Below are positions 34,067 to 43,410 of a DNA stretch of 63,132 bases, in pieces. Source of the DNA: Mesorhizobium sp. CA14. Its GTDB lineage: Bacteria > Pseudomonadota > Alphaproteobacteria > Rhizobiales > Rhizobiaceae. Location of the stretch: positions 1 through 63,132 of the forward strand of contig NZ_JAIUHR010000034.1 of NCBI RefSeq assembly GCF_020165195.1, in the 5' to 3' direction. The notes under the pieces are model-generated. The model did not search any database. It was not told the DNA's origin and saw nothing but the letters and a program-made list of their open reading frames with translations. Position 1 is the stretch's first letter. Each line of letters begins with the position of its first letter. A program made the translations under genes and the position numbers.

Positions 34067-34807
34067 TCACGCGCAGCAGTCCGGCCGGTCCTTGGCCTTG
34101 TCCTGGTATTCGTCGTGCAGGCGCACCCAGTCCATCAGGTTGTGATAGGGACCCGTCTCGCCGCGGCCCTTCGGCGTCATGTCGAGATAATGATAGGCGC
34201 CGATCAGCGCGTCGCCGCCGCGGGCGCGCGACATGAAGGTGAGGAAGATGTCGCCGCACTCGTTGCGATAGAAGATGCTGGTGCCGGGCAGGTCTTTCGA
34301 CCGCAACGGGCGCTTCTCGAAATTGTAGGTGGTTTCGCCCGCCGCGATCTGCCTGTCGGTGAAGGAGACCTGCAGGTCGAAGTTGAAATCGGACGCATAG
34401 GACGACACCCAGCCGAACTTCCAGCCCATGCGCTGCTTGTAAGGCAGGATTTCGGCCAGCGGCGCACGCGAGATGACGACCAGCGAGACGTCATGATGCT
34501 TCAGGTGCCGGTTGGCGCCGTCGATATGGTCGGCGAGGAACGAGCAGCCCTCGCAGCGGTGGTCGGAGCCCGGCGCCATCATGAAATGATAGACGATGAG
34601 CTGGCTCTTGCCGGCGAACAGTTCGGCAAGATGCTTCGGCCCCGCTTCGCTCTCGAAAACATAATCTTTGCGCAGCTTGAACCAGGGCAGTTGCCGCCGT
34701 TCGGCAGCGATGCGGTCGCGCAGCCGCGTCAGTTCCTTCTCGCGCTCCAGATGCTTGCGATGCGCTTCGAACCAGTCTTCGCGCGAAACCACGGCATTGC
34801 GTTGCAT
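34067..34807 (-). CDS. DUF899 thioredoxin-like family protein
   Basis: 246 residues from the ATG at 34807 (AGGAG six nucleotides upstream); an ATG at 34813 overlaps the ribosome site. The fold shows ELTRLRDRIAAERRQLPWFK, YVFESEAGPKHLAELFAGKS, LIVYHFMMAPGSDHRCEGCS, FLADHIDGANRHLKHHDVSL. The CEGC pair is the family feature and could form a redox-active disulfide. Its function is not established. A terminator-like repeat lies upstream. Confidence 0.85.
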   Translation of the reverse strand: MQRNAVVSREDWFEAHRKHLEREKELTRLRDRIAAERRQLPWFKLRKDYVFESEAGPKHLAELFAGKSQLIVYHFMMAPGSDHRCEGCSFLADHIDGANRHLKHHDVSLVVISRAPLAEILPYKQRMGWKFGWVSSYASDFNFDLQVSFTDRQIAAGETTYNFEKRPLRSKDLPGTSIFYRNECGDIFLTFMSRARGGDALIGAYHYLDMTPKGRGETGPYHNLMDWVRLHDEYQDKAKDRPDCCA

Positions 34808-34860
34808 GACCATCTCCTGTCCTCTCCTGCCAAGGACGTTCGACATGGGCGCGATCCGAC

Positions 34861-34966
34861 ATAAAGCACGTCGCGCTGAAAGGAATTCAGGCGACGCGCT
34901 TTATGTTTTCGTTTTTATGCATGTCGTATTCCCAAAACCGGCACACACTTTTGGGCGACATGCATC
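34861..34966. repeat. GCATGTCG repeat, copy 3, with hairpin preamble
   Basis: An outer hairpin at 34861-34904 (AAAGC-ACGTCGC with GCGACGCGCTTT, inner GCTGAA/TTCAG) precedes the second palindrome: ATGCATGTCG (34917-34926) with CGACATGCAT (34956-34965) and inner TCCCAAAA/TTTTGGG. Same two-part plan as at 27674-27750. Confidence 0.88.
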
Positions 34967-35011
34967 GGCCGCCGCCGTTTCGCTGCTTCAGTTAGGAATT
35001 CTGTCGGCAGA

Positions 35012-35040
35012 AAACAAAACCCGGGCCGCTGGCCCGGGCT
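35012..35040 (-). terminator. Intrinsic terminator after fba
   Basis: On the minus strand, CCCGGGCC (35031-35038 complement) pairs with GGCCCGGG (35020-35027 complement) around AGC and is followed by TTTTGTTTT. It stands 30-50 nt after the fba stop. Confidence 0.9.
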
Positions 35041-35066
35041 TTGCGTGCAACTGCGAAAGGATGGCG

Positions 35067-36092
35067 TCAGGCGGCCTTTTCCAGCGCCGGCTGCCATTTC
35101 CCGAGCGCTGCCAGATGGTTCATATGGGCGCGGTGGGTAAAGGCGGCCTGGCCGGCGGCGATGTTCGAGGCCTTGCCGCTCCACGCCTTCTGCGGCGCGG
35201 CCTGCAGCGCGCGACCATAGGAGAAGGTGAGCTTCCAGGGGTGCGGGCCGATGGCGTTGATGGCGTTGAGATTGGCGGTCGCCTCCTCGTCCTCCTGGCC
35301 CCCGGAGAGGAAGGCAATGCCCGGCACCGCCGCCGGCACCACTTCACGGAACAGCTTTATCGTCTTTTCGGCGATTTCCTCAGGCGCGTCGGTCTTGCCC
35401 GACTTCTTGCCGGAGATGACCATGTTCGGCTTAAGGATCGACCCTTCGAGCACGACGCGCGCCGCGTAGAGCTCGTCATATAGCTTGACCAGCGTCGCCT
35501 TGGAGACGTCGTAGCAGGTGTCGATCGAATGCGCTCCGTCCATCAGCACTTCCGGCTCGACGATCGGCACGATGCCGGCCTCCTGGCAGAGCGCGGCATA
35601 GCGGGCCAGCGCGTGGGTGTTCGAGGCGATTGAATTGGCCGAGGGCACGCCCTTGCCGGTGTCGATGTCGATCACCGCGCGCCATTTGGCGAAGCGGGCG
35701 CCGAGCTTGTAATAGTCGGCGAGCCGCTCGCGCAGCCCGTCCAGGCCCTCGGTGATGGTGTCGCCGGGAAAGCCCGCGAGAGGCTTGGCGCCGAGATCGA
35801 CCTTGATGCCGGGAATGGCGCCGGACGCCTTGATGATGTCGACCAGCGGCGTGCCGTCGGCGGCCTTCTGTCGGATGGTCTCGTCATAGAGGATGACGCC
35901 GGAGATGTATTTCGTCATCGCCTCCTTGGTGCGGAACATCATCTCGCGATAGTCGCGCCGGTTATCGGCGGTCGACTCGACGCCTATGACGTCGAAACGC
36001 TTCTTGATGGTGCCGGAGCTCTCATCGGCGGCCAACAGGCCCTTGCCGCCGCTCACCATCGCGGCGGCAATATCTTCGAGACGTTCGCTCAT
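35067..36092 (-). CDS. fba: Class I fructose-bisphosphate aldolase
   Basis: 341 residues, full length for the class I enzyme, which uses a Schiff-base lysine rather than a metal. Key segments: GLLAADESSGTIKKRFDVIG near the N-terminus, KWRAVIDIDTGKGVPSANSI, IVPIVEPEVLMDGAHSIDTC, LEGSILKPNMVISGKK with the Schiff-base Lys, and FLSGGQEDEEATANLNAI. It interconverts fructose-1,6-bisphosphate and two triose phosphates. It follows pgk at a 117-nt spacing on the same strand. Confidence 0.96.
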   Translation of the reverse strand: MSERLEDIAAAMVSGGKGLLAADESSGTIKKRFDVIGVESTADNRRDYREMMFRTKEAMTKYISGVILYDETIRQKAADGTPLVDIIKASGAIPGIKVDLGAKPLAGFPGDTITEGLDGLRERLADYYKLGARFAKWRAVIDIDTGKGVPSANSIASNTHALARYAALCQEAGIVPIVEPEVLMDGAHSIDTCYDVSKATLVKLYDELYAARVVLEGSILKPNMVISGKKSGKTDAPEEIAEKTIKLFREVVPAAVPGIAFLSGGQEDEEATANLNAINAIGPHPWKLTFSYGRALQAAPQKAWSGKASNIAAGQAAFTHRAHMNHLAALGKWQPALEKAA

Positions 36093-36209
36093 GGGTGCTC
36101 TCCTACGCTGCGTTCATTCCGCGCTAGCAGAACACTACCGCCAAAGGAATGACGCCGGAAAGCTAGAATCGATTGAAAGCCGCGCGGGCTTTGCCTGGTT
36201 TCGGACTGT

Positions 36210-37406
36210 TTACCGCTTCAGCACCTCGACGCCGGGCAGCGGCTTGCCTTCCATCCATTCGAGGAAGGCGCCGCCGGCGGTCGAGACATAGGTGAAGTCG
36301 TCGGCGACGCCGGCGTGGTTGAGCGCGGCCACCGTGTCGCCGCCGCCGGCGACTGAGACAAGCTTGCCTGCCTTGGTGCGCGCCGCCGCATGTTTTGCCG
36401 CCGCCACCGTCGCGCGGTCGAAGGGCTCGATCTCGAAGGCGCCGAGCGGACCGTTCCAGACCAGCGTCGCGGCCCGGTCGATCCAGTCGTTGACGCTCTG
36501 CACGGTCTTTGCGCCGACGTCGAGGATCATGCCGTCGGCCGGCACGTCCGAGATGGCGACGGTCTCGCTGGGCGCGCCAGCCTTGAATTCCTTGGCGACC
36601 ACGCCGTCGGCAGGCAGGATGATGGCGCAGCCGGCTTCGGCCGCCTCGATCATGATCTGCTTGGCGGTGCCGGCGAGGTTATGCTCGCAGAGCGACTTGC
36701 CGACGTCCGTGCCGCGCGCGGCCAGGAAGGTGTTGGCCATGCCGCCGCCGATCACCAGCGCGTCGACCTTCTTCACGAGATTCATCAAAAGATCGATCTT
36801 GGTCGAGACCTTGGCGCCGCCGACGATGGCCACAACCGGACGTACCGGATTGCCGAGGCCCTTTTCCAGCGCGTCGAGCTCGGCCTGCATTGTGCGGCCG
36901 GCATAGGCCGGCAAGTGGCGCGCCAGGCCTTCGGTCGAGGCATGCGCGCGATGCGCGGCCGAAAAGGCGTCGTTGACATAGATGTCGCCATTGGCGGCGA
37001 GCTTTTCGGTGAAGGCCGGTTCGTTCTTCTCCTCTGCTTTGTGGAAGCGGGTGTTCTCGAGCAGTAGCACGTCGCCATCCTTCATGGCGGCGACGGCCTC
37101 GGCAGCCTTGTCGCCGACGCAGTCGGCGGCAAAGCCGACAGGACGGCCGAGCACCTCCGCCGTCGCGCGGGCGATCGGCTCCAGCGAGAACTCGGCCGAC
37201 GGGCCGTCCTTCGGGCGGCCGAAATGCGCCAGCAGGATGACCTTGGCGCCCTTTTTCGAGAGTTCGGCGATGGTCGGCGCGATGCGCTCGATGCGGGTGG
37301 CGTCGGTCACCTTGCCGTCAGCGACGGGAACGTTGAGGTCGACGCGCACCAGTACGCGCTTGCCGCCGACGGCGCCGATATCATCGAGTGTCTTGAAGCC
37401 GGCCAT
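36210..37406 (-). CDS. pgk: Phosphoglycerate kinase
   Basis: 398 residues. The N-domain has KRVLVRVDLNVPVADGKVTD and LLAHFGRPKDGPSAEFSLEP; the hinge and ATP-binding part has VAIVGGAKVSTKIDLLMNLV and LVIGGGMANTFLAARG, and the C-terminus GKLVSVAGGGDTVAALNHAG. It transfers the phosphate of 1,3-bisphosphoglycerate to ADP (glycolysis, reversible). AGGAAGGA precedes the ATG. A dispersed palindrome lies upstream. Confidence 0.97.
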   Translation of the reverse strand: MAGFKTLDDIGAVGGKRVLVRVDLNVPVADGKVTDATRIERIAPTIAELSKKGAKVILLAHFGRPKDGPSAEFSLEPIARATAEVLGRPVGFAADCVGDKAAEAVAAMKDGDVLLLENTRFHKAEEKNEPAFTEKLAANGDIYVNDAFSAAHRAHASTEGLARHLPAYAGRTMQAELDALEKGLGNPVRPVVAIVGGAKVSTKIDLLMNLVKKVDALVIGGGMANTFLAARGTDVGKSLCEHNLAGTAKQIMIEAAEAGCAIILPADGVVAKEFKAGAPSETVAISDVPADGMILDVGAKTVQSVNDWIDRAATLVWNGPLGAFEIEPFDRATVAAAKHAAARTKAGKLVSVAGGGDTVAALNHAGVADDFTYVSTAGGAFLEWMEGKPLPGVEVLKR

Positions 37407-37431
37407 AGTCGTTCCTTCCTAGTGCCTTGAC

Positions 37432-37474
37432 GCAATTCCGGACGGAAAACCGCCTACACTTTTCCTGGAATTGC
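37432..37474. repeat. GCAATTCC palindromic repeat, copy 1
   Basis: GCAATTCC (37432-37439) pairs with GGAATTGC (37467-37474), with inner GGAAAA and TTTTCC. The same arms are seen at 52992-53049, so it is another dispersed repeat family. It lies between pgk and the antiporter gene. Confidence 0.85.
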
Positions 37475-37567
37475 TCTAGCGAAAACGCGGCGACCTTACT
37501 CGGCGCGAAGGACGATGCAAGGGCCGCGTCAATGGCGCGCGCGCAAAAATGATGTCGCCGTGAGACA

Positions 37568-39457
37568 TCAGCCTTCGCCGGTTGCCTTCTGCCCGTCCGC
37601 TGCCGGCGCCACGGTGTCGACCGGCACGTCGTCGGCTGCCTGCTTCTCCGCCGGCCTGCGCCAGCTGCGGATCAGCGCCGCGATGCGGTCGCCGATCTCG
37701 CCGGCGCTCATGAACACCGGCACGCGCGCGACCGGCGCGGTCGGCTCGAAGGACAGGCCGAGGCCGGTGATTCTGCCTTTCTCATCGACATCGCGCACGA
37801 TCAGTTCGATCGGTCCGATCATCACACGGTCGGCATATTCGGCACGGCCGCCAAGCCGCTCGGTAACGAGCGCTGCAACGGTGAGCTTCTGCTCGGCCTC
37901 GGACAGGCCGGGGGCATAGGCGGCTTCCAGCTCCGCGGCCGAGCGGGCCGGATCGACGGCAAAGGCGCCGAAGAAGTCGGCATCCTCCGGATCGACCACG
38001 GCGCGGCTGGCAAAAAGCTTGTCGAGCAGGCGCGGATAGCGGTCCGGCACGAAGATGTAAACCTGATCGCCGGCCGCCAGCCGGCCCATATCCTGAAAGC
38101 GCATCGAGCGGCCGTCGCGCAGCACCAGCGAGGGCCTCGCCCAGCGCGGGATGCGCTCGCCGCGCGCCACCGGGCTGCCGGGTGCTACGCGATAGGCGAG
38201 CAGCTCATGATGTGCCGAGCCCGGCAATTCGAGCTCCACCTTGTCCAGCGGCCCAAGACGGGCCGGCACGATCAGCCCGAGGCGGCGCGCCAGCGGACCG
38301 ACCGTCCAGCCCTGCACCACCAGCGACACCAGCACGATGATGAAGGCGGCGTTGAAGATCAGCCGGCCGTGCTCGAGCCCGCCGAGCAGCGGCGTGATGG
38401 CGAGCAGGATCGAGACCGCGCCGCGCAGGCCGACCCAGGAGACGAAGGCGACCTCTGGCCGCGGCAGCCGGAAAGGGATCAGGCAGAGCCAGACGGCGAC
38501 CGGGCGGGCGACGAAGATCAGGAACAGGCCGAGCAGGATCGCCGGCACAAGGATTTCGGGGAATTGCGAGGGTGTGGCGAACAGGCCGAGGATCAGGAAC
38601 ATGATGATCTGCGCCAGCCACGACATGCCGTCCTGGAAACGCTTCAGGATGGTGACGGCGCGTATGTCGGAATTGCCGGCGATCAGCCCGGCAAGATAGA
38701 CGGCGAGGAAACCCGAGCCGCCGACGGCGCCGGCTGCCGCGAACACCATCAGCGATAGCGTCAGCACGAAGATGGGCAGCAGGCCGTGATCGAGATTCAG
38801 CCGCTCGACCAGACGCACGATGGCAAAGCCGCCGAGCACGCCGATGATGGCGCCGAGCCCCATATTGGCGAGGAAGCCGAGCAAAAGGTTGGTGGCCAGC
38901 ACGTTGGCTTCCGGGTTGGCATGCGCGGCGATGATCTCGACCAGGGTAATGGTGAGGAAGATGGCGATCGGGTCGTTGGTGCCGGATTCCACTTCGAGCG
39001 TTGCGCGCACGCGCTCGCGCAGGTGGATCTCGCCGGCGCGCAGCAGGAAGAAGACGGCGGCCGCGTCAGTGGAGGCGACGGCAGCGCCAAGCAGGGAGGA
39101 TTCCAGCCAGCTGAGCTTGAGAACATAGGAAGCGGCGGCGCTGAAGATGGCTGTGGTCAGGATAACGCCGATCGTGGCCAGCGACAGCGCCGGCCCGGCT
39201 GCTTGCCTGAGCGCGTTGAGCGGCGTGCCGAAACCGGAATCGAACAGGATCACGGCCAAAGCCAGTGAGCCGGCAAAATAAGCCAGCCGCGCATTGTCGA
39301 ATTCGATGCCGAGGCCGTCGACGCCGGTGGCAAGCCCGATGCAGAGGAAGAGCAGCAGCAACGGAGCGCCGAAGCGGAAGGCGATCAGGCTCGAAAACGC
39401 GGCGGCGACAATGAGCGCCGTGCCGACCAGCGTCACGAGATATATCGCATGCTCCAT
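37568..39457 (-). CDS. Potassium/proton antiporter, NhaP2/CvrA type
   Basis: 629 residues. About twelve membrane spans form a CPA1-type exchanger (spans such as ALIVAAAFSSLIAFRFGAPL and VLTTAIFSAAASYVLKL); the ion-binding regions are STDAAAVFF and ESGTNDPIAIF. The C-terminal 230 residues contain an RCK_C domain (LELPGSAHHELLAYRVAPG) and a CorC/HlyC-like domain (PIELIVRDVDEKGRITGLGL), the NhaP2 layout. Interposed between pgk and gap in the central-carbon cluster. Role in K+ homeostasis by family. Confidence 0.88.
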   Translation of the reverse strand: MEHAIYLVTLVGTALIVAAAFSSLIAFRFGAPLLLLFLCIGLATGVDGLGIEFDNARLAYFAGSLALAVILFDSGFGTPLNALRQAAGPALSLATIGVILTTAIFSAAASYVLKLSWLESSLLGAAVASTDAAAVFFLLRAGEIHLRERVRATLEVESGTNDPIAIFLTITLVEIIAAHANPEANVLATNLLLGFLANMGLGAIIGVLGGFAIVRLVERLNLDHGLLPIFVLTLSLMVFAAAGAVGGSGFLAVYLAGLIAGNSDIRAVTILKRFQDGMSWLAQIIMFLILGLFATPSQFPEILVPAILLGLFLIFVARPVAVWLCLIPFRLPRPEVAFVSWVGLRGAVSILLAITPLLGGLEHGRLIFNAAFIIVLVSLVVQGWTVGPLARRLGLIVPARLGPLDKVELELPGSAHHELLAYRVAPGSPVARGERIPRWARPSLVLRDGRSMRFQDMGRLAAGDQVYIFVPDRYPRLLDKLFASRAVVDPEDADFFGAFAVDPARSAAELEAAYAPGLSEAEQKLTVAALVTERLGGRAEYADRVMIGPIELIVRDVDEKGRITGLGLSFEPTAPVARVPVFMSAGEIGDRIAALIRSWRRPAEKQAADDVPVDTVAPAADGQKATGEG

Positions 39458-39568
39458 CCGCTATTGCCCCTCCAAGTCCCTCTGTTTGTGGCTTTACGGG
39501 AGAGTGGGGCGAAGACATGACCAGTGCAAGGCAACAGGATGTTTTTTGGGTTCAATGCTTCCAAACTT

Positions 39569-39622
39569 CGTCATTCCAGGGCGAAGCAGGAGCGAAGCTC
39601 AGCCGCGGATTCTGGAATGACG
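39569..39622. repeat. CGTCATTCCAG palindromic repeat
   Basis: CGTCATTCCAG (39569-39579) pairs with CTGGAATGACG (39612-39622), with GCGAAGC elements inside. A common rhizobial intergenic repeat type. It lies between the antiporter start and the gap terminator. Confidence 0.8.
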
Positions 39623-39677
39623 ACGCGATTGGTGTTCCGGCTGTCACCAGGTGCGCTGATCCGCCGAGACTTAAACG

Positions 39678-39705
39678 AAAACGCCCGGCCGAAGCCGGGC
39701 GTTTT
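39678..39705 (-). terminator. Intrinsic terminator after gap
   Basis: AAAACGCCCGGC (39678-39689) and GCCGGGCGTTTT (39694-39705) form a perfect 12-bp stem around CGAA. On the minus strand it is followed by T-rich sequence just past the gap stop. Confidence 0.93.
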
Positions 39706-39726
39706 GAACTGTAAATTGACGAGCGA

Positions 39727-40737
39727 TCAGCCGATGGTCTTGCCGAAGGCGACGGCGGTGTCGCCCATGCGGTTCGAGAAGCCCCATTCGTTGTCGTACC
39801 AGGACAGCACCGAGACGAAGTTGCCGTCCATCACCTTGGTCTGGTCGAGTGCCACGATCGAGGAATGCGGGTCGTGGTTGAAGTCGATCGACACGTTCGG
39901 GTGATGGGTGACCGACAGAACGCCCTTCAGCTTGCCATTGGACGCGGCGATGACCGCTTCGTTGATCTCCTGAGCGGAAGTCGAGCGCTTGGCGATGAAC
40001 TTGAAGTCGACAACCGAGACGTTCGGGGTCGGCACGCGGATCGAAATGCCGTCGAGCTTGCCCTTGAGCTCGGGCAGGACAAGGCCGATCGCCTTGGCGG
40101 CGCCCGTCGAGGTCGGGATCTGCGACAGCGCCGCGGCGCGGGCGCGGTAGAGATCCTTGTGCATGGTGTCCAGCGTCGGCTGGTCGCCGGTGTAGGAGTG
40201 GATCGTCGTCATCATGCCCTTCTCGATGCCGACGGTTTCGTGCAGCACGGCCGCCAGCGGCGCCAGGCAGTTGGTGGTGCAGGACGCGTTCGAGATGACG
40301 ATGTGGTCCTTGGTCAGCTTGTCGTGGTTGATGCCGTAGACGACGGTGAGGTCGGCGCCTTCGGCTGGGGCCGAGACGAGCACGCGCTTGGCGCCGGCGG
40401 TCAGGTGCGCGGCCGCCTTGTCGCGGGCGGTGAAGATGCCCGTGCATTCGAGCGCGATGTCGACGCCGAGCTCCTTCCAGGGCAGCTGGGTCGGGTCCTT
40501 GATCGCGGTGACCTTGAACTTCTCCTTGCCGACCGAGATCTGGTCGCCGTCCACGGTCACTTCATGCGGGAAGCGGCCATGCACGCTGTCATAGCGCAAC
40601 AGGTGCGCATTGGTCTCGACCGGGCCGAGGTCGTTGACGGCGACCACGTCGATGTCCTTGCGGCCGGATTCATGGATGGCGCGCAGGATGTTGCGGCCGA
40701 TGCGGCCAAATCCGTTGATGGCAACTCTGACGGTCAT
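39727..40737 (-). CDS. gap: Glyceraldehyde-3-phosphate dehydrogenase
   Basis: 336 residues. NAD(P)-binding N-terminus VRVAINGFGRIGRNILRAIH and the catalytic segment VISNASCTTNCLAPLAAVLH with the active-site Cys; later DGISIRVPTPNVSVVDFKFI and SWYDNEWGFSNRMGD. It converts glyceraldehyde-3-phosphate to 1,3-bisphosphoglycerate. It follows tkt on the minus strand, with a 144-nt gap. Confidence 0.97.
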   Translation of the reverse strand: MTVRVAINGFGRIGRNILRAIHESGRKDIDVVAVNDLGPVETNAHLLRYDSVHGRFPHEVTVDGDQISVGKEKFKVTAIKDPTQLPWKELGVDIALECTGIFTARDKAAAHLTAGAKRVLVSAPAEGADLTVVYGINHDKLTKDHIVISNASCTTNCLAPLAAVLHETVGIEKGMMTTIHSYTGDQPTLDTMHKDLYRARAAALSQIPTSTGAAKAIGLVLPELKGKLDGISIRVPTPNVSVVDFKFIAKRSTSAQEINEAVIAASNGKLKGVLSVTHHPNVSIDFNHDPHSSIVALDQTKVMDGNFVSVLSWYDNEWGFSNRMGDTAVAFGKTIG

Positions 40738-40881
40738 TGTTCTCTCCCTTGGGGCGGATGGGTCCGCAGTGTCATAACGGCGGAAGGCGCAAGAATCCAG
40801 CCGCAGAAGGTCGCATTTAAATCGATTAGGTTGGTCCAGCCCGGCAAAGCGTCAACCGACGTTGCCGGGCTGAGCCAATTC

Positions 40882-42873
40882 TTAGTTGCCGTGCAGCCGG
40901 GCTTCGACCGCCTTGGCCGCAGCTTCGGCGGTGATGCCGAAATGCGGATAGAGCTGCTCGATCGAGCCGGAGGCGCCAAAACCGTGCATGCCGACAAAAA
41001 TGCCGTCGGTGCCGATCAGGTGATCCCAGCCCTGGCGGATGCCGGCTTCGATCGCGACCTTCACCTTGGCGTTGCCGATCGTCTTCTTGCGGTAATCCTC
41101 GCTCTGCTGGTCGAACAGCTCGAAGCAGGGCACAGAGACGACGCGGGTCGGATGGCCGTGCTTTTCCAGCAGGTCGCGCGCGCCAAGCGCGATCTCGACC
41201 TCGGAGCCGGTGGCGAAGATCGTCACCACGGCCTCGCCGCCGGCGGCGGCCAGCTCATAGGCGCCCTGGCTGGAGAGGTTCGTCGCCGAATGCTCCGTGC
41301 GCACGGTCGGCAGGTTCTGGCGGGTCAGCGCCAGCGTCGAGGGCGTCTTTTCGGATTCCAGCGCAATCTGCCAGCATTCGGCGGTTTCAACCGCGTCGGC
41401 CGGGCGGAAGACATTGTGGTTGGGGATGGCGCGCAGCGCCGCCAGATGCTCGACCGGCTGATGCGTAGGGCCGTCCTCGCCGAGGCCGATCGAATCATGC
41501 GTCATGACGAAGATCGAGCGGATGCCCATCAGCGAGGCAAGGCGCATCGACGGGCGGGCGTAGTCGGAGAAGCACAGGAAGGTGCCGCCATAGGCGATCA
41601 GGCCGCCATGCAAGGTCAGGCCGTTGATCGCCGCCGCCATGCCGTGCTCGCGAATGCCGTAATGGACATAGCGCTGGCCGTAATCATCGGGGGTGATGTT
41701 CTTGGTCTGGCTGGTCTTGGTGTTGTTGGAGCCGGTGAGGTCGGCCGAGCCGCCGATGGTTTCCGGCACCGCGCCGTTGATGACTTCCAGCGCCATCTCC
41801 GACGACTTGCGGGTGGCAACCTTCGGCTTGTCGGCCGACAGCTGCTTCTTGTAGTCGGCGATGACGGCGTCGAAGTTGGAGGGCAGCTTGCCGGCGAGGC
41901 GTCGCTCGAACTCGGCCTTGAGCTTCGGCTCGGCCTTCGCCAGGCGGCCTTCCCAATCGGCGCGGGCCTTGGCGCCGCCCGTGCCGACGGCGCGCCATGC
42001 GTCGAGGATGTCGGCCGGAATCTCGAAGGGCGGCGAGTCCCAGTTGAAGAATTTGCGCGCGCCGGCGATTTCCTCGGCGCCCAGCGGCGAGCCATGCGCC
42101 TTGTTGGTGCCGGCCTTGGTCGGGGCGCCGAAGCCGATGGTGGTCTTGCAGGCGATCATCGTCGGCTTGTCGGAATGGCGCGCCGCCTCGATGGCATACG
42201 CGATCGCTTCCGGATCGGTGCCGTCGATGTGGCTGGCGTTCCAACCGCTGGCCTGGAAGCGGGCGACCTGGTCGGTGTTGTCGGCCAGCGACACCGGACC
42301 GTCGATCGAGATGTTGTTGTTGTCCCAGAAGACGATCAGCTTGTTGAGCTTCAGATGCCCGGCCAGCGCGATGGCTTCCTGGGATACACCTTCCATCAGA
42401 CAGCCGTCGCCGGCCAGCACATAGGTGTAGTGGTTGACGAGGTCGTTGCCGAAGGCGGCGTTCATGATGCGCTCGCCGAGCGCAAAGCCGACCGAATTGG
42501 CGAGGCCCTGGCCGAGCGGGCCGGTGGTGGTCTCGATGCCGGCGGCATGGCCGTATTCGGGATGGCCGGCGGTCTTGGAGCCGAGCTGGCGGAAATTCTT
42601 GATCTGGTCGATCGTCATGTCCTCATAACCGGTGAGGTAGAGGAGCGAATAGAGCAGCATCGAGCCGTGGCCGGCCGACAGAATGAAGCGGTCGCGGTCG
42701 GCCCAGTGCGGTGCCTTGGCATCGAATTTCAGGAAACGGCTGAACAGCACCGTGGCAATGTCGGCGCAGCCCATGGGCAGGCCTGGGTGACCGGAGTTCG
42801 CCTTCTCGACGGCGTCCATGGAAAGGAAACGGATCGCGTTGGCCATCCGATCATGTTGTTCACGCGAGGTCAT
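40882..42873 (-). CDS. tkt: Transketolase
   Basis: 663 residues from MTSREQHDRMANAIRFLSMD, with AGGAAG just upstream. Thiamine-diphosphate site: GHPGLPMGCADIATVLF, SAGHGSMLLYSLLYLTGYED, the GDG motif in VLAGDGCLMEGVSQEAIALA and VFWDNNNISIDGPV. It moves two-carbon units in the pentose phosphate pathway. The upstream gene order is typical of rhizobia. A 1029-codon reading frame on the opposite strand across tkt and gap is an overlap artefact. Confidence 0.97.
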   Translation of the reverse strand: MTSREQHDRMANAIRFLSMDAVEKANSGHPGLPMGCADIATVLFSRFLKFDAKAPHWADRDRFILSAGHGSMLLYSLLYLTGYEDMTIDQIKNFRQLGSKTAGHPEYGHAAGIETTTGPLGQGLANSVGFALGERIMNAAFGNDLVNHYTYVLAGDGCLMEGVSQEAIALAGHLKLNKLIVFWDNNNISIDGPVSLADNTDQVARFQASGWNASHIDGTDPEAIAYAIEAARHSDKPTMIACKTTIGFGAPTKAGTNKAHGSPLGAEEIAGARKFFNWDSPPFEIPADILDAWRAVGTGGAKARADWEGRLAKAEPKLKAEFERRLAGKLPSNFDAVIADYKKQLSADKPKVATRKSSEMALEVINGAVPETIGGSADLTGSNNTKTSQTKNITPDDYGQRYVHYGIREHGMAAAINGLTLHGGLIAYGGTFLCFSDYARPSMRLASLMGIRSIFVMTHDSIGLGEDGPTHQPVEHLAALRAIPNHNVFRPADAVETAECWQIALESEKTPSTLALTRQNLPTVRTEHSATNLSSQGAYELAAAGGEAVVTIFATGSEVEIALGARDLLEKHGHPTRVVSVPCFELFDQQSEDYRKKTIGNAKVKVAIEAGIRQGWDHLIGTDGIFVGMHGFGASGSIEQLYPHFGITAEAAAKAVEARLHGN

Positions 42874-43133
42874 GCTTCCTCCGGAAGTGAGTTGGAGCCT
42901 GGGGAGAACCCTTGGAAAAGGATGCCGCGACACATAGCAGGCGCGGTCTTTTAGTCAACAAATCGGGATGGATTTTGCCGGGCTTGTGATGGCACCCGGC
43001 GCCTACATTAGCGATAGCGGGGGACAGTCGCGAGAGCTTTGTTGACGCGCCCTTCACCCGGCGCCTAATCTTTCCCAGGTAACGCATTCTGAACGCGTGC
43101 GATTCGGTGATGGGCAGGGCATAGGACGAAGCC

Positions 43134-43406
43134 ATGACCGGGGAAACGACCCTCAAGGAAGTCATCGCCAGGCTGGGCAAGGCCATGGAAGGGCTGGAAA
43201 ACGCCGTGGCGGCGAAGCTCGAGCATGAGCGCGATTATTCGGAAGCCGAGGCCGAGGTGCAGCGCATGAACGCCGATCGTTCGCGCCTGGCGCAGGAGCT
43301 CGACAATTCGGAAGCGCGCGCCGAACGGCTGGAGGACGCCAACAAGGAAGTGTCGCGGCGGCTGGTGACCGCCATGGAAACCATCCGCGCGGTCCTGGAC
43401 AGGTAA
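43134..43406 (+). CDS. DUF4164 coiled-coil protein
   Basis: 90 residues: KEVIARLGKAMEGLENAVAA, then KLEHERDYSEAEAEVQRMNA and RSRLAQELDNSEARAERLED, a continuous coiled coil. This is the DUF4164 family that sits next to zapA in alphaproteobacteria. The ATG is four nucleotides before zapA, so they are coupled. Its role is probably linked to the division-ring accessory ZapA (inference). Confidence 0.9.
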   Translation: MTGETTLKEVIARLGKAMEGLENAVAAKLEHERDYSEAEAEVQRMNADRSRLAQELDNSEARAERLEDANKEVSRRLVTAMETIRAVLDR

Positions 43407-43410
43407 GGCA

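Noticed and set aside
39865..42954. A 1029-codon open frame on the plus strand across gap and tkt
   Set aside because: It lies antisense to two clear enzymes in the frame that high-GC coding sequence leaves open; composition is Arg/Gly/Asp-rich with no recognisable domain.
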